Assembly (NCBI RefSeq): GCF_015221875.1
Contig: NZ_JACYGY010000001.1
Span: 2,294,001-2,358,000 of the forward strand
DNA length: 64,000 bases
Direction of reading: 5' to 3'
Source: Dyadobacter subterraneus
GTDB taxonomy: Bacteria; Bacteroidota; Bacteroidia; Cytophagales; Spirosomataceae
This document shows, piece after piece, positions 1 to 8,498 of the stretch (position 1 is its first letter; each line of letters begins with the position of its first letter). The notes beneath the pieces were generated by a model, which searched no databases, was not told the origin of the DNA, and saw only the letters and a program-made list of their open reading frames with translations. The position numbers and the translations under genes are program-made.

Positions 1-267
1 TTACGCTTTGAAATCTGAGGTTTCTGCTTTTAAAGCATTTGGAACAAAGCAGATCCGCATTACCTTGGATACAACCAGGCCAGGCTTTTTCACTGCTTTG
101 ATTAATAGCTTTCAATATTATTGGGAAATAAGCTTATTTGAATCAATCTGGTGCTGGTGTAGATTAACTGGCTTATTATGCTTCACCAAATGGCCAAAGC
201 TGTAATTTAGGCCGTGAGATTATCGATGTTATAATTTTAAGAATCTGACCTGGCCCTCTCGTTGAGC

Positions 268-642
268 TTACTTTGACTTACCTAAAATTCTACTGGTTAA
301 TTCCTCAAATCGGATAATAGCCGTTATCCATACCAAGGCCTCAATGGCCATAGGGAATTTAATGTTTTGCTGATGCTGCAGATGCGTAGCAATGGCGCCG
401 CCTAAATAAGAAGACAGCAGCAGTGTTCCCAGTATTGCTGTTCTTGGATGCACAAATAATACGACCGATAAAATCTCGATGACTCCCAGGAGCGAATAAG
501 TACTTGCTGATAGCCCAAACGAAGCGCCCATTTGCAAAGCATGTTCACTTGCTGTAATCTTGTCTACCGCTGATGCGCCAAGCGTTAAGCCGATGATTCC
601 GCTTAACACCCAGCTGATAATATTTTTTGTCTTTGCTGTCAT
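268..642 (-). CDS. DoxX-like small membrane protein
   Basis: A 124-residue, very hydrophobic protein with about four predicted membrane segments (roughly residues 8-28, 45-65, 70-88 and 98-115). Size and pattern, including the Gly-rich first helix and the segment around Leu-Gly-Val-Ile-Glu-Ile, fit the DoxX-like family (quinone- or redox-associated inner-membrane proteins of mostly unknown reaction). It lies 19 bp downstream of a short-chain dehydrogenase on the same strand, so the two are probably co-transcribed from the divergent HxlR-controlled promoter near 1.45 kb. Pairing of DoxX-like genes with HxlR regulators and oxidoreductases is common and suggests an electrophile or redox response. 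The family call is from pattern recognition only. Confidence 0.75.
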   Translation of the reverse strand: MTAKTKNIISWVLSGIIGLTLGASAVDKITASEHALQMGASFGLSASTYSLLGVIEILSVVLFVHPRTAILGTLLLSSYLGGAIATHLQHQQNIKFPMAIEALVWITAIIRFEELTSRILGKSK

Positions 643-661
643 TTTCTAGCCGGTTATTTTT

Positions 662-1405
662 TTATAATGCCATACCACCATCAATGAAAAAATCACCCCC
701 GGTGATAAAAGAGGATTTAGCGTTATCAGAAAGGTAGGCGACCATTTTAGCTACATCTTGTGGTACTCCCATTTTTGCGAGGGGAACCTGACTGATGATC
801 TGTGTTTTCATTGCGCTCAAAACCTGTTGATCCATACCAAACTTTGTCTGCATTTCCGTATCAGTCGGCCCGGGGCTAACGATGTTCACCCTGATCTTTC
901 TTGGAGCAAGCTCTTTTGCTGCGATCTTTGCCAAATGACTGACCGCGGACTTACTTGCTGAATACACAGCGCTGTTTTCCATGGCAAGTGCCGTGTTGCC
1001 AGAGGATAAAAAGACGACCGAAGCGCCGTCATTAAGGACCGGAAGAAATTTTTGAAGTGTAAAAAAGCTTCCCTTAAAATTGACATCGACCATTGTGTCA
1101 AAATGCTCTTCTGAAGTGTAGGCAAGCGGAGTGAAGAAAGCCACGCCGGCGTTGATGAATAACACATCTACTTTGCCCAGCGAATCATTTATATACGCTA
1201 CAAGATCATCTATTTGCGATAAATTTCTCTGGTCGGTCAACTTATGGTAGACATCAAGTTCTTTTGAGGCCTGATCCAATGCGTTTTCTCTTTTCCCGGT
1301 TATGACCACGGTGGCTCCCTGCGATTTAAATTCTTTTGCTGTGGCATAACCAATTCCACTGTTGCCTCCCGTTATGACAACGAGTTTGTCTTTGAAATTT
1401 TCCAT
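662..1405 (-). CDS. SDR family NAD(P)-dependent oxidoreductase
   Basis: Classical short-chain dehydrogenase/reductase of 247 residues, the usual length. The N-terminal dinucleotide-binding motif TGGNSGIG starts near residue 12, an NAG motif follows (INAGVA), and the catalytic Tyr-x-x-x-Lys is YSASK, with a preceding Ser (LSSGN). The C-terminus ends in the typical GGDFFIDGGM. It should be a soluble NAD(P)H-dependent oxidoreductase; the substrate cannot be read from sequence. It is transcribed divergently from an HxlR-family regulator and followed by a DoxX-like gene, an arrangement that suggests HxlR control and a role in handling a reactive carbonyl or quinone. Confidence 0.92.
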   Translation of the reverse strand: MENFKDKLVVITGGNSGIGYATAKEFKSQGATVVITGKRENALDQASKELDVYHKLTDQRNLSQIDDLVAYINDSLGKVDVLFINAGVAFFTPLAYTSEEHFDTMVDVNFKGSFFTLQKFLPVLNDGASVVFLSSGNTALAMENSAVYSASKSAVSHLAKIAAKELAPRKIRVNIVSPGPTDTEMQTKFGMDQQVLSAMKTQIISQVPLAKMGVPQDVAKMVAYLSDNAKSSFITGGDFFIDGGMAL

Positions 1406-1450
1406 TTTGAAAGTATTTGATTGAGTTGCAAAGGTTGTCCATTAATAGGG

Positions 1451-1458
1451 TATATTTG
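1451..1458 (+). promoter_or_regulatory. Bacteroidota-type -7 box upstream of the HxlR gene
   Basis: The octamer TATATTTG matches the Bacteroidota primary-sigma -7 consensus TAnnTTTG. A TTG at 1426-1428, 22 bp upstream, could be the -33 element. The start codon of the HxlR gene follows about 43 bp downstream. Confidence 0.5.
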
Positions 1459-1492
1459 TAACCAATTACATAAAGGTAAGTAGTTACAAATA
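1453..1492. promoter_or_regulatory. Inverted-repeat operator, probably for the adjacent HxlR regulator
   Basis: Perfect 10-bp arms TATTTGTAAC (1453-1462) and GTTACAAATA (1483-1492) are separated by 20 bp, so the arm centres are 30 bp (about three helical turns) apart. The left arm overlaps the predicted -7 box of the regulator gene. Two direct GGTAAGTA copies (1476-1483 and 1493-1500) lie in and after the right arm. The position between divergent HxlR and SDR genes fits autoregulation plus control of the SDR/DoxX genes. This is inference from position and symmetry. Confidence 0.55.
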
Positions 1493-1501
1493 GGTAAGTA
1501 T

Positions 1502-1846
1502 ATGGGAGATCAATCAGAGATAGCATGCAAAAATGTGCATTCAGCAATACAGGACACCTTATATGTTGTCAATGGAAAATGGAAGTTGCTAATTCTTTCC
1601 ATCTTGGTTAATGAGGGTACAAAACGATTCGGCCAGCTGGCAAAGGAGTCTGGAATTTCCACCCGGATTCTATCCCAGCAGTTGCAGGAGCTTGAAACCA
1701 ACCAGTTGGTCGGCAGAAAAGTTTGCGACACAAAACCAGTTACCGTTGAGTACTCTGCAACTCCTTATGCGGCGACACTCAAGGAAGTCATTGACGCAAT
1801 GATCCGCTGGGGCCAGAACCATAAAAGAAAGATCGTCACAAGTTAA
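1502..1846 (+). CDS. HxlR family winged-helix transcriptional regulator
   Basis: A 114-residue MarR/HxlR-like winged-helix protein. Hallmarks are an N-terminal Cys (C9) followed by the helix ending in GKWKLLILSIL, the recognition region GISTRILSQQLQELE, and the wing with VEYSATPYA. HxlR proteins act as dimers and often sense electrophiles or redox state, sometimes through the conserved N-terminal cysteine. The gene is divergent from an SDR/DoxX pair with a strong inverted repeat in between (1453-1492). A second, related HxlR/SDR pair with the same divergent layout lies at 23.3-24.5 kb. Confidence 0.9.
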   Translation: MGDQSEIACKNVHSAIQDTLYVVNGKWKLLILSILVNEGTKRFGQLAKESGISTRILSQQLQELETNQLVGRKVCDTKPVTVEYSATPYAATLKEVIDAMIRWGQNHKRKIVTS

Positions 1847-2009
1847 ATTTGGATTTGCCTTCGTAAGGGTGCAGATCAGCTATACTCACTAGCTGTTTAA
1901 ATGTAATAGTCAAAAAAGGAAATTACCAGGTTGCAGATAAGGCTGCTGAAAGTTTAAGTACCATAATCTTTAAATGAGCCACAGACTATTTTGAAAGCTA
2001 TACCATTCC

Positions 2010-2579
2010 ATGATAAGCAGCTTACTTGATAACATACAACATCTGATCACGCTTAGCGAGTCAGAGAAAGACATTGTAAGCTCTCTTTTTAAAGAAAAAA
2101 CTTACAAAAAAGGAGAATTTTTTTTATCCGAAGGGCAAATTTGTAAACAGGTAGGATTTATTGCCAAAGGATTAATGAGATACTATATTAATCACGATGG
2201 GGAAGAAAAAACTTATTCTTTTTCCCAGGAAAACCAGTACGTATGCAATTATGAAAGTTTTCTTCCGCAAAGCCCATCTTCAAAAATTATTCAGGCATTA
2301 GAAGACAGTGACGTCTTTGTCATTTCACATAGTGACCTGCAGATACTTTATGCGAGTGTTCGCCAGGGGGAACGTTATGGCCGCATTGCGATTGAGGCCG
2401 TTTTTCTACAAATGATAAAGGACATTAGTTCTTTTTATACAGAAACGTCTAAGCTCCGTTATGAGCGGTTTATAAAAGAACATGCAGACCTGCAACAAAG
2501 GGTTTCCCAGTATCATGTTGCTTCATTTGTGGGCGTCAAACCGCAATCGCTGAGCCGTATCCGTAAAAGAATTTTTTAG
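2010..2579 (+). CDS. Crp/Fnr family transcriptional regulator
   Basis: 189 residues, the typical length of the short Bacteroidota Crp-like proteins. The N-terminal cyclic-nucleotide-binding-like beta-roll includes FLSEGQICKQVGFIAKGLMRYY near residues 36-57, followed by a long dimerisation helix. The C-terminal helix-turn-helix is short and ends in VASFVGVKPQSLSRIRKRI, typical of this group. The Arg/Ser residues that bind cAMP in E. coli CRP are not evident, so the ligand is unknown. A DUF4267 membrane protein gene follows on the same strand and may be its target or partner. Confidence 0.9.
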   Translation: MISSLLDNIQHLITLSESEKDIVSSLFKEKTYKKGEFFLSEGQICKQVGFIAKGLMRYYINHDGEEKTYSFSQENQYVCNYESFLPQSPSSKIIQALEDSDVFVISHSDLQILYASVRQGERYGRIAIEAVFLQMIKDISSFYTETSKLRYERFIKEHADLQQRVSQYHVASFVGVKPQSLSRIRKRIF

Positions 2580-2668
2580 CCCATATTGATTTGTTAACCC
2601 AGGTGCATTAATGCCGGCTGTTGTACTGATAGTTTTGTGTCATCATTTAACAATTGAGACAAAATATC

Positions 2669-3061
2669 ATGACAACCAGAATTTCTTATGCTATCGCATT
2701 TTTATTGGGCCTGGGAATGATTTTCCTTGGCGTACGCTTTTTTATTTCTCCCCAAGTGGCAACCAGTGGTTATGGGATTCATTTCAATGCCAACGGTGAT
2801 TATTCATTTCATTATATCAAAGGTATCCGGGATCTATTTTCCGGGCTTGTGATCTGCATCTTTGTGCTTCTGAAAGAAAGAAGGGTCTTGGGCGTGACCT
2901 TACTAACGGGAACAATCATCCCTGTTGCCGATATGCTTGTTGTGCTTGGCAAAAGCTACAACGGTGTCCTTCAAGCGGTGCCACATATTACCGCAATTAT
3001 CATCTGCGCTGTATTCGGAATCATTTTATTAGCAACGAAACCTCAAACAATTAAGATGTGA
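2669..3061 (+). CDS. DUF4267 family small membrane protein
   Basis: About 130 residues with four predicted membrane helices. The sequence after the first helix (FLGVRFFISP) and the central YHYIKGIRDLFSGL-like segment (here FHYIKGIRDLFSGLV) match the DUF4267 family, whose function is unknown. An in-frame TTG at 2654 would add five residues; I prefer the ATG at 2669 because the protein then begins just before the first membrane segment. It lies 89 bp after the Crp/Fnr regulator gene on the same strand and may share its transcript. Confidence 0.8.
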   Translation: MTTRISYAIAFLLGLGMIFLGVRFFISPQVATSGYGIHFNANGDYSFHYIKGIRDLFSGLVICIFVLLKERRVLGVTLLTGTIIPVADMLVVLGKSYNGVLQAVPHITAIIICAVFGIILLATKPQTIKM

Positions 3062-3561
3062 AATAAAAAGGGATATATCAGAATAATCGGTTCATTTTAA
3101 ACTAATTATAGCCCTAAATCATAAATTAAAAAACCTGTAAGTAGTTTACTTGGATATTCCGGATCAATGAGAGCCACTTTTTCCGCTTAACTATCCCGGA
3201 ATTTCCAGTTTACTGCCGGCGCAGAGCGCAGCATAGTTGGTGGCTGCTGAAAGCGGGCCTGCAACGCAGGTTAATACTTCGTTCGAAACGGCCACAGATA
3301 TGCAAGCCGCGTTGAAATATAAGAACTGGGTAATTGTGTTTAGGATGACCGTTTTAGTCCCGAACGCGCCGCGCTCAAAAGTGTTTTTGCTTCAGCAAAT
3401 CTTTGGTATCTTAACGGCTGTGATACTGAAAGCAGCTGAATAAAGCAGGTCCTTCTATTGTGATCGGTAGCCTGATTGATCTGCAAGTAGGTATTGAGTG
3501 TCTGGTCGGTTACTTCGTTACTCGTCTGTCTAATGCTGTGATCTGAATCTGAGTACTTTAA
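3062..3561. other. Intergenic, possibly decayed coding sequence
   Basis: About 500 bp with no gene I can support. An open stretch at 3237-3443 and another frame at about 3445-3546 contain plausible amino-acid runs but no recognisable domain, and they are separated by stops and frame changes. The region may be a decayed gene; no identity is claimed. Confidence 0.3.
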
Positions 3562-4425
3562 ATGAGCTTATCTGTTTTATCACTTGTTCTGACCGCCGCT
3601 GTTCTTCACGCATGCTGGAATCTGCTTGCAAAAAAAACAAAGGGCAAAACGCCTTTCATATGGCTGATATACTTGGGTAGTACGGTTATCTATTCACCGG
3701 TACTGTTTATGAAAATTCAAAACAGCGATTTTGTTTTTACAGAACAGCTTTTTTGGTTTTCCCTGAGTAGTGCGGTGCTGCACGTTGGTTACAATATATT
3801 TTTGCAAAAAGGATATCGGAGTGCTGATCTTTCGGTTGTATACGCGCTGGCTCGGGGATCAGGGCCCTTGTTTGCATCGGTAGCAGCCATTTTATTCCTG
3901 CATGAGCCCCTGAAATGGCCCTCAGCGGCTGGGCTGGTTCTCATCATTGCAGGCGTACTAGTAATCACCCGTTTAAAATTACGAACACAGCTCGATAAAC
4001 AAATCATCACAGGATTAATATACGGTACTTTTACAGGCCTTTTCATTGCAGCATACACTTTTAACGATGCTATTGGCATTAAAAGCTATAAGCTGTCTCC
4101 GGTTCTGCTTACCTTCTGCACCAATTGTTTTGGCGTTATTTTGCTTTTCCCTTTTATCGTTAAGCAAAAAGCGCAGCTAAAAACAGAATTCAAATTACAT
4201 GGATGGATCATTGCCGGTATTTCCCTGTTGAGCCCTGCGGCTTACATTTTAGTTTTGGAAGCGCTCAAATATGCTCCGCTAACTGTTGTCGCCCCTGCCC
4301 GTGAACTAAGCATTGTACTGGGTGTATGGGTAAGCTCGAAAGTATTTAGTGAAAGTGATACCCGCAGAAGAATTCTGGGCAGCATCTTGATTTTGGCTGG
4401 TATCCTGGCGCTAAGTCTGTCTTGA
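3562..4425 (+). CDS. EamA/DMT family transporter
   Basis: 287 residues with ten predicted membrane helices in two five-helix halves, the standard drug/metabolite transporter (EamA) architecture. The first half contains HACWNLLAKKTKGKTPF and the second half TFCTNCFGVILLFPF; the C-terminus ends in a short Leu-rich helix (ILILAGILALSLS). Family members export amino acids, metabolites or drugs; the substrate is not predictable here. It stands alone between two gene-poor gaps. Confidence 0.88.
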   Translation: MSLSVLSLVLTAAVLHACWNLLAKKTKGKTPFIWLIYLGSTVIYSPVLFMKIQNSDFVFTEQLFWFSLSSAVLHVGYNIFLQKGYRSADLSVVYALARGSGPLFASVAAILFLHEPLKWPSAAGLVLIIAGVLVITRLKLRTQLDKQIITGLIYGTFTGLFIAAYTFNDAIGIKSYKLSPVLLTFCTNCFGVILLFPFIVKQKAQLKTEFKLHGWIIAGISLLSPAAYILVLEALKYAPLTVVAPARELSIVLGVWVSSKVFSESDTRRRILGSILILAGILALSLS

Positions 4426-4666
4426 AAAGTCACTCAATAAGATAACCCGGACCTGTTGAACGCTCACCGGTTTTATTTAATTTCTGCTCCAAGGCAAGTG
4501 CGCGGCGCTCATGATCAGTCATGACACATAACGCGTTGAGCGAATGCTTGCCACCGATTTATTAGCAACAGAATCCTTTCAGCCAGAAGTGAAGTTAAGA
4601 TTTGCGGTTTTCTTGGTATGGTTCTTTTTACAACAAAAGAATTCAACCATTTAATCAGCTACGCAT

Positions 4667-5344
4667 TTGGATTGGCAATCATTGTTTATCAACGACCTGG
4701 ACTGGGAATTTGCACTTGAAATTGTAATCCGTACCATTATCATGTTTGCGGTTATCCTGATTTTTTTAAGAATTTCAGGAAAGAAAGGCGTCAGGCAGCT
4801 TTCGATTTTTGAAGTAGCGATCATCATTGGACTTGGCTCTGCCGCAGGCGATCCGATGTCCAACAAAGATAACGCCATCTTACCTGCTCTGCTGGTTTTT
4901 ATTACCATACTGGGCTTTTATAGGATGATCACCTGGTTTGCCATGAAAAATGAAAAGTTTGAAGGTTTGCTCGAGGGTGAGCCTGTTTATATCATTGAAG
5001 ACGGTATGTTTAACCTGGATGCAGACGATCAGACTTACGCGAAAGATGAGTTCTTTTCTGAAATGCGCCAGCAAAGCATCGAGCATTTGGGGCAGGTACG
5101 CACCGCAGTTCTGGAACCTAATGGCAATGTAAGTTTTCTTTTTTATGAAGACCAGCAGGTAAAGCCAGGTCTACCGGTCATGCCCAAACTTTATAAGCAG
5201 AAACATAAAAACATCAGCGAAGAAAGTGAATATGCCTGCAGCTTTTGCGGCAATGTTCAGCACATCCAAAGTGGGAGTTTAAAGTGCCCAAGATGTCAAA
5301 AGCAGGAGTGGGTAAAAGCCCTTGTCTCGCTTCGTATATCGTAA
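4667..5344 (+). CDS. DUF421 (YetF-like) membrane protein with C-terminal zinc ribbon
   Basis: 225 residues. Three membrane helices occupy about residues 15-95, followed by the conserved soluble DUF421 region with the GEPVYIIEDG segment (about residues 104-113) and the KDEFFSEMRQ helix. The C-terminus carries a CxxC-x12-CxxC pair (Cys191, Cys194, Cys207, Cys210), a likely zinc ribbon that most short YetF proteins lack. The only in-frame initiation codon is TTG at 4667, because a TAA lies at 4652-4654. DUF421 proteins of Bacillus (YetF, YhcN partners) are implicated in spore and envelope processes; the role in Bacteroidota is unknown. Confidence 0.85.
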   Translation: MDWQSLFINDLDWEFALEIVIRTIIMFAVILIFLRISGKKGVRQLSIFEVAIIIGLGSAAGDPMSNKDNAILPALLVFITILGFYRMITWFAMKNEKFEGLLEGEPVYIIEDGMFNLDADDQTYAKDEFFSEMRQQSIEHLGQVRTAVLEPNGNVSFLFYEDQQVKPGLPVMPKLYKQKHKNISEESEYACSFCGNVQHIQSGSLKCPRCQKQEWVKALVSLRIS

Positions 5345-6086
5345 GAATAGTAGCTTAAAAGATAGATGACAACGGGCTAATTCTGTATTCAGTCTGATGC
5401 TGAATCTCAGCCGCTTTATGGTCCAAATAATCGGGGTTTGCATCGCGGGGAGATGAACATAAAGTATAACATATAACCGCCTGGCTGTATATGCGCTTTC
5501 ATAATCGACTACCGGCTTTTCACAAATGGCCAGCCTCATAGCGTTACCTGACCAATTGGTTTTATATACATCTGCTCAAATTCTACAAAAATATGTTCCA
5601 GGCTTATTAGAGGTATAAAATATTTTTTGGATGAGCTGGAATTTTAGAGCTCCAGCTGCTTGGGGGAGTTTCCGGACTTAAAACTTTACATGCCAGTATA
5701 AATCTGAATCCTTGATAATTAGGATTCAGGCAAGCAGCTCTTTTGTTAAGAAAATGACCATCGAATTTTAATGGCACAAATTTTTAGCTAACTGAGATCA
5801 GTTCACTACTCATCCGATAAATCTTAGTTTACTATGAAAATTTTACAAGAAACAGCGCTTCTTACAGCACGCAGTGATCCAGGAAAGTTCAAGCCCTTGC
5901 GCTTTATAAAATGATTCTGATTTAAAATCCTGGAAACGAATGCACCTGCTGCTAATCAGATTCTAATCCCATTCTTAGCTCATTCTCATAACTCGGGCTC
6001 ATTTTTGCGCCGGATGTAATGGATATGTGGCATTACTCCATTAAAAATAAAAAATTTATGGTACACGATTTAACCCGGCACTCCTG
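5345..6086. other. Gene-free gap before the export operon
   Basis: About 740 bp with no supported gene. It holds two small inverted repeats: arms CTGAATCC/GGATTCAG at 5704-5711 and 5722-5729, and AGCTGG/CCAGCT near 5635-5660. Neither is followed by a clear T-run. The promoter of the 6087-9971 operon must lie here or just downstream, but I see no convincing -7 box. Confidence 0.4.
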
Positions 6087-7091
6087 ATGAAAAAGAAACA
6101 TAAAGCCGATACGCCAACTCCTTGGAAACGGCTTTTGGGTATGCTCTACGTGGAGCGGACCACAATCAATTACATTTTTGTTTATGCAGGCCTGATTGGT
6201 CTTATCGGTCTTACACTTCCGCTTGGCACAACAGCTGTTTTTAACTTTCTTTCCAATGGTGCGCTTTACAGTTCAACCTATATTTTAATCGGGATTGTTT
6301 TATTAGGTGTTGCGGTAGGAGGTCTGCTGCTGATCGGACAGCTCACATTGGTAGAGATGATTGAGCAGAAGATATTTGCCAAAGCAACCGTGGAGTTCGC
6401 TTACCGTTTTCCAAGAATCAAAAAAAAGGAGTTTGAGGGAGAAAATCCCGCAGAACTGGTAAACCGCTTTTTTGATGTAATAACCATCCAGAAAGGGCTC
6501 ACCAAACTGCTCGTTGATGTGGTTGCAGCTGCGGTGCAGATCTTTTTTGCTGCCATACTGCTATCGTTCTATCACCCTGTCTTTATGCTTTTTGGTATTT
6601 TTACAGTATTGGTGATACTGCTGATGCTTTTTTTATTCTACGAAATTGCTGTCAAGACCAGTATTAAGGAATCTGAACACAAGTATGAGGTAGTAGCCTA
6701 CCTTGAAGAGGTGGCTGCTGATCTTGACAATTACCGAAATCAGCCCCAAAAGCTCACAGACGTAATTTACCGTACCGATCAGATTACGGCTAAATATTTA
6801 AAGGCACGTAATGATCATTTTAAGATCCTGAAAAAGTTTTTTGCAAGCTCGGTCGCGCTTAGGACGATTTTGATGGGAGGATTACTGCTTCTGGGGTCTT
6901 TTTATGTGGTGGAACGCCAGATGACCTTAGGGCAGTTTGTGGCTGCCGAAGTTATTATCGTGCAGATCAGTTATGCAGTAGAGAAATTTATGACAAGCCT
7001 GAATACAATTTTTGATATGGTGACAGGAAGTGAAAAACTGGCCGCTGTGACGGACCTTGAACTGGAAGAAAGTGAGGTGGGCCATGATTAG
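6087..7091 (+). CDS. ABC exporter transmembrane-domain protein lacking the ATPase domain
   Basis: 334 residues resembling the six-helix membrane domain of type I ABC exporters, with membrane segments around residues 25-48, 65-88, 145-185 and 255-290. Family exporters continue into a ~240-residue nucleotide-binding domain with Walker A (GxxGxGKS/T), LSGGQ and Walker B motifs. None is present here: the protein stops right after the coupling region (VTDLELEESEVGHD), and the next gene starts 8 bp inside it. The overlap argues that this end is natural and not a recent frameshift. No ATPase gene is nearby, so it must borrow one, work without ATP, or act as an assembly platform. Confidence 0.75.
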   Translation: MKKKHKADTPTPWKRLLGMLYVERTTINYIFVYAGLIGLIGLTLPLGTTAVFNFLSNGALYSSTYILIGIVLLGVAVGGLLLIGQLTLVEMIEQKIFAKATVEFAYRFPRIKKKEFEGENPAELVNRFFDVITIQKGLTKLLVDVVAAAVQIFFAAILLSFYHPVFMLFGIFTVLVILLMLFLFYEIAVKTSIKESEHKYEVVAYLEEVAADLDNYRNQPQKLTDVIYRTDQITAKYLKARNDHFKILKKFFASSVALRTILMGGLLLLGSFYVVERQMTLGQFVAAEVIIVQISYAVEKFMTSLNTIFDMVTGSEKLAAVTDLELEESEVGHD

Positions 7092-8469
7092 TGAAAACAA
7101 CAATTTCTTGACCAGTGAAACGAAAAATTATTTCGAAGAGGGAAAATGGGAAGAGCTCGGCGTAATTTCCAGTCGTGAAATCTTGGAAACCAGAGGGCCA
7201 CGGCTTTTAGGCAGGGTTATGCTGCTGCTGCTGGTGATCTTTATTATTATTTTGTTTTTACCCTGGCGGCAGACCATTCCCGGCCGTGGCCGGGTGACGG
7301 CTCTAAGACCGGAGGACAGGCCGCAAACCGTCCAAAATCAGATCGGTGGAAGAATTGAGCACTGGGCTGTCAGAGAAGGTCAAAAAGTGAAGAAAGGCGA
7401 TACGATCCTGATTATTTCAGAAACCAGCCAGTCCTATTTTGACCCCGAACTGCCGGTTCGACTGCAGGAGCAGCTGGCTGCCAAAGTAGGCAGTGAGGAT
7501 GCGGCCTCCCAAAAAATGCAGGCGACCTCGGCGCAGATCAGGGCCATGACAAAAGGTTTGTATATCAAACTGAATTCGGCGAGAAACAAGGTGCGGCAGG
7601 CTGAAAATTATGTGGACATCGACAGCGCCGATCTGGTAGCAGTCCAGAAGTTTTATGAGATCAGCAAGTCCCGGCTGGCGCGTTATGAAGCCGGTTATAC
7701 AAATGGATTGTTCTCACTGACTGATATCGAATCCCGCAGGTTGAAGCTTCAGGAAGATAATGCCAAAGTGATCAGTCAGCAGAATAAGCTGAATAATTCT
7801 GTGCAGTCACTGCTGAATGCGCGCATTGAGCTGGATAACATTCAGGCAGAGTATCAACAGTCGCTTGCCAAGGCGCAGTCTGATATGAGCTCTGCACTTT
7901 CCAGCAAAGTCGGCGCGCAGGGTGAGATCTCCAAGCTTAGAAATGAGATATCCAATACCAATATCCGGAGAGGTTTGTATGTAGTCAGGGCTCCGCAAAC
8001 TGGTTTTGTTGTCAAAACATTGAAGGCAGGGATTGGCGAGAATATAAAAGAAGGGGAGTCAATCGCCACACTCCAGCCTGAAACCCCTCAGGTTGCCGCA
8101 GAGATCTACGTAGATGCCATGGATGTTCCCTTGATATTGAATAACAGTGAAGTAAGGATCCAGTTTGAAGGCTGGCCATCGGTTCAGTTTTCGGGCTGGC
8201 CCTCAGTGGCTGTCGGCACGTTTTCGGGTAAGGTATCTGTCATCGATCTGGTAAGCAGCCAGGGTGGAAAATACCGCCTTTTGGTCCGGCCGACAAACCC
8301 TGTGCCGGCCAATGACCAGCCCTGGCCGCTTCAATTAAGGCAAGGGTCGGGTGTTTATGGACGGGTTATACTCCGGTCAGTACCGTTATGGTATGAAATC
8401 TGGCGTCAGCTAAATGGTTTCCCGCCAAGTCTGGAAGCGGAACCGGACGTGCAGGTGGGCGCCAAATAA
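7084..8469 (+). CDS. HlyD-family periplasmic adaptor (membrane fusion protein)
   Basis: 461 residues from the ATG at 7084, which overlaps the stop of the upstream gene by 8 bp (translational coupling). A TTG nine codons upstream is less likely. A short cytoplasmic segment is followed by one membrane helix (about residues 48-66), a split biotinyl/lipoyl domain (IGGRIEHWAVREGQKVKKGDTI near residue 90, and VVRAPQTGFVVKTLKAGIGE near residue 300), and between them a long alpha-helical hairpin (about residues 125-295). The C-terminal beta-barrel region contains SVIDLVSSQGGKYRLLV. It should bridge the inner-membrane exporter and the TolC-like channel. Confidence 0.88.
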   Translation: MISENNNFLTSETKNYFEEGKWEELGVISSREILETRGPRLLGRVMLLLLVIFIIILFLPWRQTIPGRGRVTALRPEDRPQTVQNQIGGRIEHWAVREGQKVKKGDTILIISETSQSYFDPELPVRLQEQLAAKVGSEDAASQKMQATSAQIRAMTKGLYIKLNSARNKVRQAENYVDIDSADLVAVQKFYEISKSRLARYEAGYTNGLFSLTDIESRRLKLQEDNAKVISQQNKLNNSVQSLLNARIELDNIQAEYQQSLAKAQSDMSSALSSKVGAQGEISKLRNEISNTNIRRGLYVVRAPQTGFVVKTLKAGIGENIKEGESIATLQPETPQVAAEIYVDAMDVPLILNNSEVRIQFEGWPSVQFSGWPSVAVGTFSGKVSVIDLVSSQGGKYRLLVRPTNPVPANDQPWPLQLRQGSGVYGRVILRSVPLWYEIWRQLNGFPPSLEAEPDVQVGAK

Positions 8470-8498
8470 GTTTTATATTGAATTTTAAATTGCTTACA

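Noticed and set aside
8..205. 65-residue open frame at the window start
   Set aside because: No recognisable domain or start signal; composition looks like a non-coding frame.
3237..3443. 68-residue open frame
   Set aside because: No family signature and no continuity with flanking frames; treated as possible decayed sequence only.
5279..5539. 86-residue minus-strand frame overlapping the DUF421 gene end
   Set aside because: Overlaps the real gene and has no recognisable motif.
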